Shown here: in pieces, positions 1-12,394 of the stretch | Numbering within the stretch: position 1 is the first letter of the stretch | Layout: every line of letters begins with the position of its first letter | Assembly (NCBI RefSeq): GCF_032854445.1 | Contig: NC_088298.1 | Coordinates: forward strand, 24,081,295 to 24,145,294 | Length of the DNA: 64,000 nucleotides | Source: Liolophura sinensis | Lineage: Eukaryota > Mollusca > Polyplacophora > Chitonida > Chitonidae | Direction: 5' to 3' | The notes under the pieces: model-generated | Told to the model about the DNA's origin: nothing | The model's input: the letters and a program-made list of their open reading frames with translations, nothing else | Databases searched by the model: none | Made by a program: the position numbers and the translations under genes

Positions 1-118
1 TTGTGGGTTTCTCCCAGGCTCTGCCCGGTTTCTTCCCACCATAATGCTAGCCGCCGTGGTATAAGTGAAATATTCTTGAGTACGTCGTAAAACACCAATC
101 AAATAAATAAATTAATTA
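1..118 (+). repeat. SINE-2, 3' part, cut by window start
   Basis: The 3' two thirds of the commonest SINE here. It contains the body motif CCACCATAATGCTAGCCGCC, then TATAAGTGAAATATTCTTGA, then GTAAAACACCAATCAAATAA and an AAATA-type tail. The same blocks recur in order at 21679, 36851, 49311, 61296 and 62676. The tRNA-like head lies outside the window or is missing. Confidence 0.85.
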
Positions 119-1021
119 ATTTGGAAGTTTTAGTCAGTTGGCTTCATTCCATGCCTCTGCATAAATGTTATTAAACTTTATACATTCAAATGACACATTG
201 TATAGTATTAATAATCAGTTCAGCTACCTGTGAGTTACAAGTCAAATCCATTTCTGCAAATTAATAAACCCAGACACACCGTTTGGTACATTGGTATCTG
301 ATCAAGGCTCGTCGCAGATGTTGGCTCTTTGTCATTGACGACGATCGTGATTTGTTTCCGTTGGCTGTTGCAGCTAGCGTATAAATTATTCAGGCAGCTG
401 ATTTGATAAAGGCTGAGGTGTGCGGGAGTGCTAGTCGAGGTGTCCTGAGCAGTTTATTACCACCAGGTGAAAAAATGGAGACAAGACTGGCACTGTGTTA
501 AATGGATGTTCAGTTCGAATCATTGTTAAATTGTCAGTGTGCAGGGGAAAAAAGAAGAATAAAGATGAGAGTTCCTTTGCTGTCTTGTACTAACAGTAGC
601 TATTCTAGTAGATGCGTACACAGAGCATGTCTGAATGATGCATGTATATAATTTGTGTAAATTTTATACACAATGTTTATAAAAAATTTTGGGATCTTGG
701 CTTGCACAGTACATGTACCTTCGGCACATAAATTTAGCCAAAATTTAAAATCAGGCTCCCTCATTTCGAATTCCCCCCCCCCCCCCCCCATTTTCCCTAT
801 CTTTATGTTAACTTTGTCAAAATAAATCACCCCTCAGGCAAAACCTGTACTTCAGTAGGCATATAATATTATAATGCAGTGATGCATTATCTGTATGCCA
901 GAATGCATTGTCAGTGTTGTGGCCATGTTCTGTTTTCTTTACGAATATTGCAAACATATATATGCATGTGTGGAATGGAAGCCTGTTGTTACATACATCA
1001 AACGAGTTTTGCAAACTCAAT
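119..1021. other. Non-coding, no gene recognised
   Basis: No coding sequence is supported. About 300-560 looks unique and less AT-rich. A run of about 18 C lies near 773-790. Short open frames on both strands show no domain, repeat-free length or splice context that would make them credible. Confidence 0.6.
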
Positions 1022-1238
1022 TACCCCAAGTGACCTAAAATTTTGCTCACAAAAGTGTATGTTTAGAGGCAAATAAATGTAACAACACCATACTTTTAAA
1101 GCTTAAAATTTTTGCGGTAGAAGATCATCTCATGGTCTAAGCAAACCTCAAAACACCTTTCTAAACTCAATAGAACTCATCAGAATCAGAAAAAATGGGC
1201 AAGTTAGTCATGGGCGAAATTTATGGTCACTTGGGGTA
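1022..1238 (+). mobile_element. MITE C copy (about 217 bp)
   Basis: Starts TACCCCAAGTGACCTAAAAT and ends with the approximate inverse, GGTCACTTGGGGTA. The interior shares ACAAAAGTG, AAACACCTTTCTAAA and CAAGTTAGTCATGGGCGAAA with copies at 2163, 21072, 31195 and 45131. The terminal inverted repeats and small size suggest a non-autonomous DNA transposon. No transposase is present and the superfamily is not assignable. Confidence 0.8.
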
Positions 1239-2162
1239 TGCTTGCTAAATGTAGATTTACACGCATACAGCGCTGTAGCTTAGCAGAATTGGCTTTGATC
1301 ATTACGACATTTGAAAACAACTGGTAAGATGTAGTATGGAAGAAAGGGATTTACTTAGTATTAAGATACACATTCCATCCGTCTGGATTGTAAAGGTATA
1401 GGGCTGTTTAGTTACTGTCTTCATGGGGTTATCAGCTTTGTCCATGGTTAAACGGGACTGTTTAAATTTCAAGGGCTTCACATCTATGCTCATGTGTACA
1501 CGTCTAGTAATTCAACCAGGCGAAGTCATTATACTTTGGCTGGCGAAATGTTCCTGTCGTGGCAGCGATATAGGCACATAAATATCTCCGCTGCCTCTTC
1601 ACACCCCTTAATTTTTTTTTTTCTTTTTGCCTTCCGTTGCTCTTGATTTTGAGAATGCATTGCACCAGGCGATTTGGAGTTATTGTTCCAAGACAGAGCA
1701 ATGCGCCCCTGGTGAGCCTGAGGCAAGCAAGTTCCAACGAATCCATGGGTATCCTAGAGACGAGAGAGTTCTCTTTTGAGCTGTGAGTCATATCGGGCCA
1801 GCATCCGTCAGTCACCAGCCAAATCCCGATGTTTTGTCGCGTATCTTGCGATCCATCTTTGAGCACCGGTGTGGGTCATCCATCCAGAGACGAGCAGTAT
1901 GCATGAGCTTATTACAGTATTCCCTCCCCATCCCCCATGTCAGATTCCCCGAGGGAGCTAGAGGCTGAAATATCGCAATGAATTCCAGGCGACTCATTGG
2001 TCTTGGTGTCATTTTGTCTCTGCGCTGATGGACAGTTGTAAATTGCTAAGATCATTTTTCACTTAAACATCTGGGGCTTTGAAAATTTGAACAAGCATAC
2101 ATTGATCAACAAGAAATTTGTCACATTTGGAGTTCATCTAATCTTTCTGTACGGAATATGGT
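1239..2162. other. Non-coding; 1500-2030 looks unique
   Basis: No gene recognised. From about 1500 to 2030 the sequence is less AT-rich, without SINE or MITE matches, so it could be conserved regulatory DNA or an unrecognised old repeat. The overlapping open frames there (up to 120 codons on the minus strand) are not supported by any domain or splice pattern. Confidence 0.4.
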
Positions 2163-2378
2163 TACCCTAAATAACTTAAAAATTTGACCACAAAAGAGAA
2201 TTTTTGGAAGGAAATGAAGGACCTGAGATTTTATTTCTGGTGCTAAAATTTACGTTTCCCAGTAGTCTATCACCCTCTCAACACCCTCTCAAAGCACCTT
2301 TCTAGAATCTGTAAAACTCCCAGAATCTGGAAAAAATGAGCAACTTAGTCATGGACGAAATTTTAGTCATTTAAGGTA
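2163..2378 (+). mobile_element. MITE C copy, diverged
   Basis: Begins TACCCTAAATAACTTAAAAA and ends GTCATTTAAGGTA. It shares CACCTTTCTAGAATC and CAACTTAGTCATGGACGAAA with the other C copies. It is more diverged than the copy at 45131. Confidence 0.75.
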
Positions 2379-2479
2379 TTATTAATCGTCATGCTTCCCC
2401 TAATGAGGGTTGTAGTCATTGGATAGTTTTCAAGCTGAAGAAAATCACAATCAACACATATGCATGTAATGTGTAAACT

Positions 2480-2735
2480 TTAACTTCAGCTAGAAAGATT
2501 GAGGAAGCGTGCACATACATGCAACCTTCAGTGCAATGTATGCACATTTTTAATTTGATTTGGGGACAAAACCACATTGGCTGGCTGGCCAGTTTCAGGG
2601 CGTCACAAAAAGTACATCTTTATCGGTCATCTCAGAATAATGGCTTCAGAATACGCTTGAATAAACCACCTTGCAAACATGAGGAAAGACTGAAGATTGA
2701 CACTAATCTTGAACTTCAGCTAAAAAGGTTGAGGA
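2480..2735 (-). mobile_element. MITE A copy between short direct repeats
   Basis: The core at about 2519-2702 matches MITE A in reverse: TTCAGTGCAATGTATGCACA, then a TTTGATTTGGGGACAAAACC block, then CTTGAATAAACCACCTTGCA. The motif AACTTCAGCTARAAAR followed by TTGAGGAA occurs on both sides (2482 and 2711), a direct repeat longer than a usual target duplication. This suggests tandem duplication of an element end. Confidence 0.7.
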
Positions 2736-2984
2736 AATACACCAGTATGTACATACATGTGGTTGGATACTTGTGCAAGTACTGTATGTTGCAAACTGTA
2801 TTCTGTCCCACTTCGACTGGTGTTGTTTAAGACCCTATAACTTTAGATTTTTTTTATCTTTGTGGAAAGAAATTGCCTAAAAAAGAAAGAAAAAAAAATC
2901 TACCCGTGGGCCAATTTGTATTTTTGTCTAGATTTCAAATTGCACATAATGAGCTACATAGCTCAAACAATGTCGTTGGTCAGT

Positions 2985-3420
2985 GTTAAGGTGTGATCCC
3001 TTCCAGCTACTGTAGCCCTGCTGCATAAAACTGTGATTGAATCAGTGTTAGTGCGATTGTGAAGCCCCTTGGAAAACTGGGGCTTGATTAAGGGTTGTCT
3101 CGTGTTCTCTTTGCCCAGACGCCCTGCCAGGACAATGCCGTTCTTTGCATGACTGCATCAATCAAGCTCACTCCAGATATTTGCTCGTCTCTGGAATGCT
3201 GGACGGGTTATTATCCAATCGTAATGCTTGAGTAATTCTCTGCTGAATGGGTGACCGTCGCAATGACGACCAGCGAAATTCTATTGTTCTGTGACCTTCT
3301 TGTGTCTACTGCCTTTGTGATGGGATGACCCTGGAATACTTGCCTCTCTTCCTTACCCCCTACCTCTCACACTCCTCCCCCAAACACAAAACCCCTTTAC
3401 CCAGGGCTCTCTTTGGAAAC
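2985..3420. other. Unique-looking low-repeat segment
   Basis: More complex and less AT-rich than its surroundings, with no SINE, MITE or tandem match. It contains TAAT and TGATTAAG homeodomain-type cores, which are common by chance. No open frame is convincing. Candidate conserved non-coding DNA, by inference only. Confidence 0.3.
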
Positions 3421-3619
3421 GCCTCCTCATTCAAACCCATCTTTTTCTTTGCTGTAAAGTCTAGGTCTTAAAAAAATAAAAAAAGGATAATTAAGGGTTA
3501 AAACTGAAAACTGTTTCTGTTTATAATGTGAACTACATGTCCTTTATTTGAACCCTTTTCTTTGGTGTAATTTCTGCAAGTTTAAAAAAACACTAGGAAA
3601 GGAGTCAGATTTGAAAACT

Positions 3620-3812
3620 TACCGTATATCTTCAACATTATCAGCCACTAAAGCACTTTATTGCGGTGGAATTTATGCATGCATTTGTTATGAGAATGAC
3701 GGTAATATTAATTTGTTTGTGCCATTAAGATTCAAGCTTCATAAACCTTGGTCTCTGGAAATTATTCCCCTACACCCTGTAGTTCTCTCAGAATGTTCAA
3801 AATATTGAAGGT
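3620..3812 (+). mobile_element. MITE B copy (about 193 bp)
   Basis: Starts TACCGTATATCTTCAACATT, followed by CCACTAAAGCACTTTATTGC, ATTTGTTTGTGCCATTAAGA and CAAGCTTCATAAA, and ends near ATATTGAAGGTA. The same ordered blocks occur at 17928 and 30688 and inverted at 24798 and 61615. Confidence 0.75.
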
Positions 3813-4546
3813 AGAGGTGGTGGATGAGGTTGAAGAGTTAGAGTAGATTCATCAAAAAAAAAGGTTGTCAAAATTGTCATTGATGCTCTGCCTGATTTCA
3901 CAAATACAAACAAGTCAGCAATCCTTTTGTTGTTACTGTAAAAGACTTGGCATTACAGTAAAGACTTGGCATGAATGGCCATTTGGAAGGAAAGGAATGT
4001 TGTGACATTAATGGTAAAAGTCCGGTTTGGCAGATGGGTGGATGGCCAGTCACACTGATGGTCATTTATGGGCTGGTTGGGGTGGGGGTTGACTGAGGAG
4101 GGGATTAACAGGGTCTTAATGTGCTTATAGACTGGGGGACAGAGCATTGAGGGTGGGGTAAAGCTGTCAACAGCTCTAAGGGCATATAACTCCCTGCAGG
4201 CAATGCAAAAGAGCCTGGGACAAAGGAATGGGAATCTAGGGGTTAGAGGGATTTCATTTCAGTTGTTATCAGCCTGTAATTGGGGACTTCAGAGTTCCCG
4301 TTATTAAGATTCTGAATTCCGCATGACCTATAAGTGCGCAGAGAGGTCTGTTTTGTTTGGTGGCCAACTAAAGTGCAGTAAAGATTTTCTTATGGTGCAT
4401 ATGTAATTGCGTGCGCTGTCAGTGTGTTGGCTGATGAAGGTGCACATTTCTTCATGAGAGTTGGCCGTGTTACATAATATGTGGAGGGAAGAGCTGTGAT
4501 CTCCAGTTCCTGTCCTTTAATATGCATGTTATTAAAGAATGGCATT
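3813..4546. other. Non-coding, no feature seen
   Basis: No coding region, RNA gene or repeat recognised. Composition is ordinary for the window, with a few G-rich tracts near 4080-4160. Confidence 0.5.
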
Positions 4547-4769
4547 TAATTCTTCAACCCTTTCACATGTTTGCAAGGTTTTTATTCAAGCATACATGTA
4601 TTCTGAGGGCTTTATTCTGTGTTGACTGATAAAATTATACTCTTTGTCAAGCCCTGAAATGGCCCCATCCAACTACTGTAGTTTTGCCCCCCAAATCTTA
4701 TAGAAAAGGTGCATAAATTACACTGAATGTCGCTCTTTCGTTTTGCGAAGAGGTTTAGGAGTTAGGGTA
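4547..4769 (+). mobile_element. MITE A copy (about 223 bp)
   Basis: Starts TTAATTCTTCAACCCTTTCA and ends AGGAGTTAGGGTA, an approximate inverse. The interior has TGTTTGCAAGG, TTTATTCAAGCATA, TGACTGATAAAATTA and GTGCATAAATTACACTGAAT, shared in order with copies at 39065, 46809 and 51821. Confidence 0.85.
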
Positions 4770-5379
4770 CTCTATTTGTTCAGACTTTTTGCATGTTTTA
4801 GAGCAACTTTGAATGAAATCTATCCACCTAAGTGTTTTGATAAAAAGAAAAATTTATGTTTTGGTGAGTTTACCAGTGCTTCGTGGAAAAAATAGCGTTT
4901 TTAACCAAGGCATAGAAATTGTCATCAAAATATGCTTAAAAACAACACTGTGTGAACATGTGAAAATTAAGGCTGAAGAAATAGGGTTGTTTGGATTTTA
5001 GTTTGTGTGTTGAGCTCCATCTTAAATTGATGATTCAACAGACCTGGAAAACATTCATATGTGTACATATAATAACTCAATTCTAAGCTGTATTGATTTG
5101 TATTGAACTTCAATTAGCATTAGGAAGTCATCAGATATTATCTCCTGGTGAAATCTGTTGGAGTAAGTCAGAGTGCCTGCTGTCGTTTTAAAAGTTCAAA
5201 TCAATGCTAATACATTATATTTAATAGGCCTGTATTAGAGCGATGTCAGTGTGTTACCAGAGATCAATGTGCATCAGCCGGTGTTTATTGGCATCCATTA
5301 TAATATCCACCAAGCTACAAATATCACCTACAGTGTACCTCCATGTTTAAAGCAACTCTGAATAACGCAAATTCATCCA

Positions 5380-5590
5380 CAATGTTGACTGATAAAATTA
5401 CACTTTTTGTGAAGCCCTAAACTTGGCCAATCCAACCAGCGTACTTGTAGGTTTGCCTCCGAAATTAAATTAATAATGTGCATAAATTGCACTAAAACTT
5501 GCTGTTCACATGAATTAGGCTTGAGGAATTCCAAAATGAAATTTAAAATGTGCATAAATTGCACTGATAGTTTCTCTTTCGTATGAATTC
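5380..5590 (+). mobile_element. MITE A copy with duplicated 3' part
   Basis: From TGTTGACTGATAAAATTACA through GTGCATAAATTGCACTAAAA it matches MITE A. The stretch ATGTGCATAAATTGCACT then recurs about 75 bp later (near 5550). The usual 5' end is absent or degraded. Confidence 0.75.
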
Positions 5591-5851
5591 CCTTTCTCAC
5601 TCACTTGGTTTGTTCGTGTGTGTAGGGGTTCCAGCCAGTGGTGTGTGGGGGGGGGGGGGGGGCAGGAAGGGGTTGGTAATGGGCCATTCCCCACTACCTT
5701 GTTTCTCCCGCTGGTTGGAACAGTTGTGGGGACAGCACTGTTGGTTGTGTTGTTACCTTTTGTATGGATGAATGCATGCGGCTTCACTTTGCCAAGGACA
5801 TGATGCTTTATCTTGTTTTACATATTCATGATGTACCTTTTGATTGGATTC

Positions 5852-5943
5852 AGTTTTCTCTGTGAAGGTCTTGGGGAAGAACAGTTTCATTGTAAATTGT
5901 CTGAGCTACCTTTGATAAATAAAGATATTATTTTTATTATACA
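5852..5943 (+). repeat. LINE-like 3' end, copy 1
   Basis: GTTTTCTCTGTGAAGGTCTT, GAAGAACAGTTTCA and GATAAATAAAGATATTA, followed by a TTTTATTAT tail. The inverse of all these blocks occurs at 29405-29481. Two dispersed copies ending in an AATAAA-type tail suggest a retrotransposon 3' end; assignment to a LINE family is inference. Confidence 0.6.
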
Positions 5944-7197
5944 ATCAGGGCTGAGGAATTAGGGTATCTGTAGATGTTCAGCGTCGTGTATTAAAACACA
6001 CGTATAGCCCCATCCCCGATTTGGTTGTTATTGCCCAGCGAGACTGCATGGACGTATGTGGTCGGATGGCTGGTGCTTGTTCCCATGTATTTGTAATCTC
6101 AGCAGTTATGTAACAACAATTGTTTGGGAAAATTGCCCACCAACTGCACCTCAACTGGAGAGTTTATTGTAGTAATACGTCAATTATCTCCCTGTCAGAA
6201 ACTTGGCTACCAGAATGCCTCTAAAAAGTTGTCTCTCAATATGTATGTGCACTGTGGAACATTTTTTTTACCAATTGATTGAGGCGGCATCTCTTTGGCA
6301 TGAGCTCGCCCCATCACAAGGGGACACAGTGTACATGTATGCACACACATGTGATGACTCGTCGTTGTGATATGACCGTGATTGTTAAGTACATGTACCA
6401 TGTTAAACACCGTACATACAGGCATTGTAAAAATGTAAAAAACTTAGAATGAGGGCTTTTCATATGACTGAAAAATTGTATGACATTTAATCTGAAGCGT
6501 ACATTCATGCGTACAAATTGATCGATGCTTAGCTTTGACCATTTTACCTTGCTTGCTTGGTGCAGTGTACAGCTACATTATCTGTTTATGCATGTGATAT
6601 ATGACGACGGGACTGTTGTGTTTTGGAGACAAGTATGATCTTTCTACATACGTGTATTAATACATGTGCGGTATTAAATGACCTAAAGTTTCGCACGTGA
6701 GTTACCGTCGTGTACTTTCGCATGATATGGCGGCAAGATGACAGAAGGGCGTGATTAGCCCACCCCCACCCCCCACCCCCCCACCCCCCGACCATTTTAA
6801 ATGTCTTCACATCCTTAAGTCATTCATTCACAAAGAACTGTGGTCAAATCTGTATGCACATATTGCACTTAGTACATACATATAGACAATAAACATTGAG
6901 TGCTCTCATTTCCTTGTATAGCATGTTTTTACCTTAAAGAAAAAGAAAACTCTAAAATGAAGCGATGGTCAGATGAAAGAGTCTTAAGATCTGTACTTAC
7001 ATACATGGATTGTACATGAGGGTGCTTGAGTGGCTAAATACCCCCAGTTGGATTCTGTCAAACGCAATCCACATGAAGGATAGAAATTGAATGTGAACAT
7101 CAATCTCATTTAACTCTAACAGCATTGAAAAAAGTGGATGGATGCACATGTGCACAAATGTGCATTATGCTGTGGGTAATATGTATATATACTGCAC
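5944..7197. other. Non-coding, no gene recognised
   Basis: Ordinary AT-rich DNA with several TACATGTA motifs and a C-rich CCACCCCC tract at about 6758-6790. None of the open frames of 60-75 codons shows a recognisable domain. Confidence 0.5.
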
Positions 7198-7320
7198 ATA
7201 AATCGTCAAGATTTTCCACCAATAAAGCACTTCTGTCAATGGAAGTTATGCATGCAATTACATGTATTATTGAAAATATTGGTTGCAGAGTTGGTTGAAA
7301 AGGTTAAAAAAATAGGTTAC
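7198..7320 (+). mobile_element. MITE B copy, internally deleted
   Basis: CCACCAATAAAGCACTTCTG and GGAAGTTATGCATGCAATTA match MITE B. The middle is missing, and the end GTTGAAAAGGTTAAAAAAAT resembles the family's inverse terminus. Confidence 0.6.
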
Positions 7321-8179
7321 ACGTTTAAAAATTTGAAGTCCGTTAATAGAACAGCATTTCATTGTTCTTGACAAATTTGAAAAATGTTTGAAACAAGAGA
7401 ATTGCCTCATGGCCATAAAGGCGGGCCGATATACATACGTGTACTGCTTGTGTGTATATTATCTGCTGTTGTGAATAAACATGAGAGCCAGTTAGAGCTT
7501 ATAACCACGCAGCCTAATTTCCCAACAAATTCCCTCATCCCTCTGTCAGAATACAGCTGTATGTCAGCCATGCTGTAGTACAGGGTTCTCGTCTTCACGG
7601 CAACATAACTTCTTGTCATTGGGGCTCATATAACATTACCAGCCTGCTTAACAGCACATTTGTTTTGCGTTTTACCTGCTGTCTGCGCACAAAAGGAGCT
7701 GACCCGCTAAATATTGCGATAATGTGAAGCAATACCTACATGAATCCCACTGAACCACCTGGGAATTAATAACGGGCAGAGAGAGTGCATGGCTGCCAAA
7801 GATTTTTTTGGGCTGAATCCAGTGGAAGAAAAAGAGAAACAGCAAATGGATAATGCGAACAGTTTGTCTTCATCAATGCTCCTCAGCAATGAGTTTGAAT
7901 GCAGCCCTGTCTTTTTTCCAGTTTGCTCAAAACTGACGTGATGTTTTTGGTATACTGGAACTGGCATTGGTTTTGGCAGCGTTATGTTTTCTGTGGCATT
8001 TATGTAATAATTACATGTACCTGCTTTCAGTGTTTAATGAGAACTCAACTGTTACCTGTGTCTGTACACACCAATACCTACATCATAAACATGTCAAAAT
8101 AACAGGAGTGTTGTCACAGCCTTGAATTCAGATATGAATTAAAGTAAATCAAGACCATTATTATTTAGACCGTTGTGGT
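7321..8179. other. Non-coding, no gene recognised
   Basis: No repeat family or exon recognised. Open frames of 64-86 codons occur on both strands over 7384-8102 but overlap one another in conflict and have no domain signature. Confidence 0.45.
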
Positions 8180-8283
8180 TGCTGTGAGTTCAAGCCCAGC
8201 TCATGCTGGCTTCCTCTCTGGCCGTAAGTGGGAAGGTCTTCCAGAAACCTGTGGATGGTAGTGGGTTTCCCCCCGGGGGGGTT
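8180..8283 (+). repeat. SINE-2, head and body, 3' truncated
   Basis: Contains the B-box region TGTGAGTTCAAGCCCAGCTC, the body CTGGCCGTAAGTGGGAAGGT and AACCTGTGGATGG. It ends in a short palindromic CCCCCCGGGGGGG run where the rest of the SINE would follow. The usual tail is absent. Confidence 0.8.
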
Positions 8284-11241
8284 AGTCAGTGTCTTATAGA
8301 TGTCCTATTTTGACAAAATTAACATGGCAGAAATAGGGAAAATAGGAGAAAATTAGAAATGAGATGGCCTGAGTTGAAATTCTAGCTAAATCTGTGCATG
8401 TGCATGTACTAGTGTTACAGGTAGTGGCTCACAGTTGTGTATACAGGTATATCCATGTACCATATTAGGAGAAGTTAGAAAGCACTAATTACTACTTGTA
8501 TGCATACTGTATACACAGTATAACTGAACCGTACATGTGGACAAGAGGCCAAATACATACATGCAGGTTACCTATAGACGTTATAGTGTAATTATGCTCC
8601 TACTTTACTCAATGTTAATCCTTTGTATGCCGCAAAACTCTTTGAAGTCCTGTACGAGTTTACCTGTATATATGTGTACACATGCAGATTACAGGTAAGT
8701 CAAACACATTATAACTACCTTTTGGCCAACTTGTCTTACACAAAGCTAACTTAGCAGTCAATCTAAGAAAACATTTACACTTTAACTTCTATGTTGCTCA
8801 GTAGGTTTAATTTCAAAGGTGAAGCAGGTGTTACAGCTGCAGTAGCACACTATCCCTTTGCCTAACTCAGGTGTAAAAATTTACATAGCACCGGTATTTT
8901 ATCCGTCTTATTTGACATCACTATCGCTTTAAAAGGGTTCATGACCTTTGACGGCTATATAGCCTGCATTATTTTTTGTTAGCCTTGTACATCGTTCCAT
9001 AGGCATACTACAAGGAGAGTCGCTCGTTCAGCCTTTATTTCTTTTAAAACCAATATAAATGTCAATGTTAACCCCAGCATCTACTTTGCCGTGCTGCGGA
9101 GAATGGCCCTAAGTTGACCATCTTGTCCAGCATTGTTTGATTCCCCGGACGGTCAATAGACCCAGTCAATATTAGCTCTACCAGTTAGTTGTTCACTGAC
9201 CACTCCTCCGCACACTTTCAGTCATAAGTCTGGCAGCCGGCTGACACTCAGGGAGTAAAGCCAGCTACAGGCACATGTATTTAGCCTGGGCCAGATAAAA
9301 GAATGTTATATATGTCACCAGCCGGTTTTATTGCTCTAATTTCCCTTGTTACTTCATGGCTATGGTCCAGTTTAAAAAAAAGAAAATATAAAATCTCTAC
9401 TAACTTGTACCTTTAAGAATTAAAGCCGGCAAAAAATGGGGTGAAATTTCCATGCAGTTTTTCTCAATGCGATCATTATGTTCATGTAATAGTAGAAATG
9501 AGTCTTTTTTTCCAGTATTGTATCTTTAAAAAAATTGTATACTGTAAAATAAAATAATATAAAATCAACGTAGGATTTGCTTGAAGAAGTGCATGTACAG
9601 TGTAACCCAACTAATTGTTTTGAAAGTGTATGAAAAGTTAAGCCCAGCATTAACTGAAGTTTACACAAAAAGTGTTGCTTGTCTCGTGCGTATGTGAGAT
9701 ACATGTACATACATGAGAAATAAGATGAAACTGACTGGGAACATAGGTGAAATATTTTTGAATACACTGTGAAGATCACCAAGAATCTGTAAGTCCAGAT
9801 GTACCTACACACGGGTGTAATCGTTACTGTACAGACACATGTAGCTTAAACCTTTGTTGATACACTCTTTGAACAGGTGTCAGGGATCAGCAGAATGATT
9901 TCGGAGTAAAAGTCTCTGTTGATGAAGAGTTCTATTCCCGACAATGATGACCTACCCTGTACATATTCATGTATTTTTCCATTGACCATTTCATTTTTTT
10001 TATTGACAGTAGGTCTCCATTATCAAATACTCACCTGAATTATTCCATTCTTGAGTTAGAAATAGGTCAAGCATGAAGTGAAAACAAACTCTAGTAAGGT
10101 CAGTATTAAAAATATGTTTGTTGGGTATAACCTGACCGCATGCTCAAAAATACAAAATGCCCTGCTCTGAAGTTTTTTTTTTTAAATTTTTAATTGTTTA
10201 TTTTCTCTCTTTGTTCATTTCTTTAAAATTCCTGTCTTTTTCATAAGCTAGAATAAATTGCTCAACTTACCTTTTTTTCTGATTGAATCGGGTTACTCAA
10301 CAAAGAATTTTTTAGGTATGGCCTGACCGTTAATTTCCTGGGAGACTGGTTATAAACATACGGATTTATGTACATAAACTTGTTTCTGCTCTTGGTATCT
10401 TTACACCGATACATGTATACATGTACATGTTGTAGTGTTGATACTTGATACAGTTGAAAAGGTGAACGGCGTAATGTAATATTTATAAGTGATGATAAGA
10501 CACCTGAATTGTTTTACATGGTGTACATTTTGTAGATCATATATAGAATTTTAATTTTGGTTATTTTGGATAACAGAAAATTTGATTTGGTAATTAACTG
10601 CATTGAAGCTTGATCTACATCTACCTGCATTTAGACATTTGAGGATCTAACTGGTACATGTGAGTACATGTTGTTCAAGCTGAGATGTCTACCTGTACAT
10701 GTCTCTGCCTACTGTATTTACAACCCAGTCGCCAAGAAAATAATTTGTAAAGGAAAGAATGAATCCCATGCATACTTGACGTTTCCATAAGTAGAATTAG
10801 GTAGAAGAATTTGAACATAAATCTTGGACTTCCAGTGGTTGGACAATCTAATGGGCTTTTTCATGAGACTATATCAGTCCTGGATTAATAAGGTTGTGAG
10901 TTCAAATCCAGGCCCTGCAGGTGTGCCTGCAAAATATCAGACACTTGCTCAACTGGGCATGCTGGGTGATTGCCCTTGATAGAATAAGTTGAAAAATAAG
11001 TTCACAGCAGAGGGCTCTTTTTGAACATTGGGTACCTACACATGTATGTTGCTGTGTACCCCCCACCGCCACCCCCACCCCCAAACAGAATTTAACACAT
11101 TTATCTGTGTTAACTCCTCATTTATCTGAGTTAACTCCCTAGTGTGTCTATATTATTGTCTCAACAGGTGTTTGTCAGCAGGTTAATAAGATTATAAGCC
11201 ATGTTTATCTCTGGTAAAAGCTGCCTGATTTGGAACAGATC
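8284..11241. other. Long non-coding stretch
   Basis: No gene supported. About 8880-9310 looks unique and more complex than its surroundings. A tRNA-like B-box motif GTGAGTTCAAATCCAGGCCC sits near 10897 without a credible A-box partner, probably a SINE scrap. A CCCCACCGCC-type C-rich tract lies at about 11058-11082. The 130-codon minus-strand frame at 9420-9812 is in AT-rich low-complexity sequence and shows no domain. Confidence 0.45.
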
Positions 11242-11347
11242 ACCTGGATAACTGTCTGCCATAATCTACCTGGATAACTGTCTACCATAATCTACCTGGA
11301 TAACTGTCTACCATAATCTACCTGGATAAGTGTCTGCCATAATTTAC
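11242..11347 (+). repeat. Tandem repeat, 26-bp unit, about 4 copies
   Basis: The unit is ACCTGGATAACTGTCTACCA plus TAATCT, repeated four times with single-base changes; the last copy is degraded. Confidence 0.9.
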
Positions 11348-12117
11348 CTGAATAGTGACCTTTTACCTGTTAACGACAATAGGGCCTTGTTCAAACACAT
11401 TTACGTGTAGGTGATGTTTGGATATCAACATATACTAACCTTTATTTTTAATGAGACAAAATCAAACATATACTATTCATTTTACATGTGTATAAAGGTG
11501 TTTTCAGGTGTGTTGGAAAGGCAGAATGACAAGGTAAATGTACATTGTAGGGTGTGATCTTACTGGACAGAAGTATATGTAAGTTTCAGTAACGAAACTA
11601 ATATTTCCTGACATTTGGTTGTACCTGAAAATTGATTTTTTGGGGGGCAAAATTGCAAGTCATTTAATACCTGTACATGTACATGTTTTCTAGTCACAGG
11701 TATATTTAATATTTCTGACATATTTAATATTTTGGAAAGGCAAGAAAATGCACTTTTTTGTTTGTAATTCTTATGCGGTTCTAATTTGATCAACTCAGAA
11801 TTATCCAAAGGTCCGACTTTATGAGGTTTAAACCTGTGAGCAGGTGGAGAAATTAAGATGTATACATATACGGTATATCTCTCTTTGTTTTTACCTGGGC
11901 ATGTACACCATGTCTCCGTCTGACCTTAAGGCCTGGTGATATGATAGGGGTAAAGTGGTTGAAACAATAACGATAGAGCCATGAGAGATACTACACAGTG
12001 TGTAAATAGCACAAGACTACAAATCCTTCGCTTAAGACCACATGGTGTAATTAGATGATTATTCAGTCATTTTGCTGTATAGAATAATCCAGGTTTTACT
12101 GGCTTTCACAATGTACG

Positions 12118-12335
12118 CTAATTCCTCAACCTTTTTGCATATGAAAGAGTGACATTCAGTGCAATTTATGCTCAGTTTTAATCTGATTTTGGAGACAAAA
12201 CTGCATTGGTTGGATTGACCATTTTCAGGGCTTCACAAAAAGTGTAATTTTATCAGTCTACACAGAATAATGCTTTCAGAATATGCGTGAATAACACCTT
12301 GCAAACATGCGAAAATTTTGAAGAATTACAGTTGG
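12118..12335 (-). mobile_element. MITE A copy, reverse orientation
   Basis: Begins GCTAATTCCTCAACC and ends TTTTGAAGAATTACAGT. The interior carries, in reverse, the blocks for low-complexity TTTGATTTTGGAGACAAAAC, AGGGCTTCACAAAAAGTGTA and CACCTTGCAAACATG. Confidence 0.85.
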
Positions 12336-12394
12336 TGTCTTGGCTCCTAGCATTACAGTGTTTGTTAAGCTTGTGTGCTTTACCAGGAATTCCA

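Noticed and set aside
4764-4769. TTAGGGT/ACCCTAA at MITE ends as telomere repeats
   Set aside because: Single occurrences at element termini, never in tandem; they belong to the inverted repeats of the MITEs.
9420-9812. 130-codon reverse frame
   Set aside because: AT-rich, aromatic-rich translation of low-complexity DNA; no domain, no splice context.
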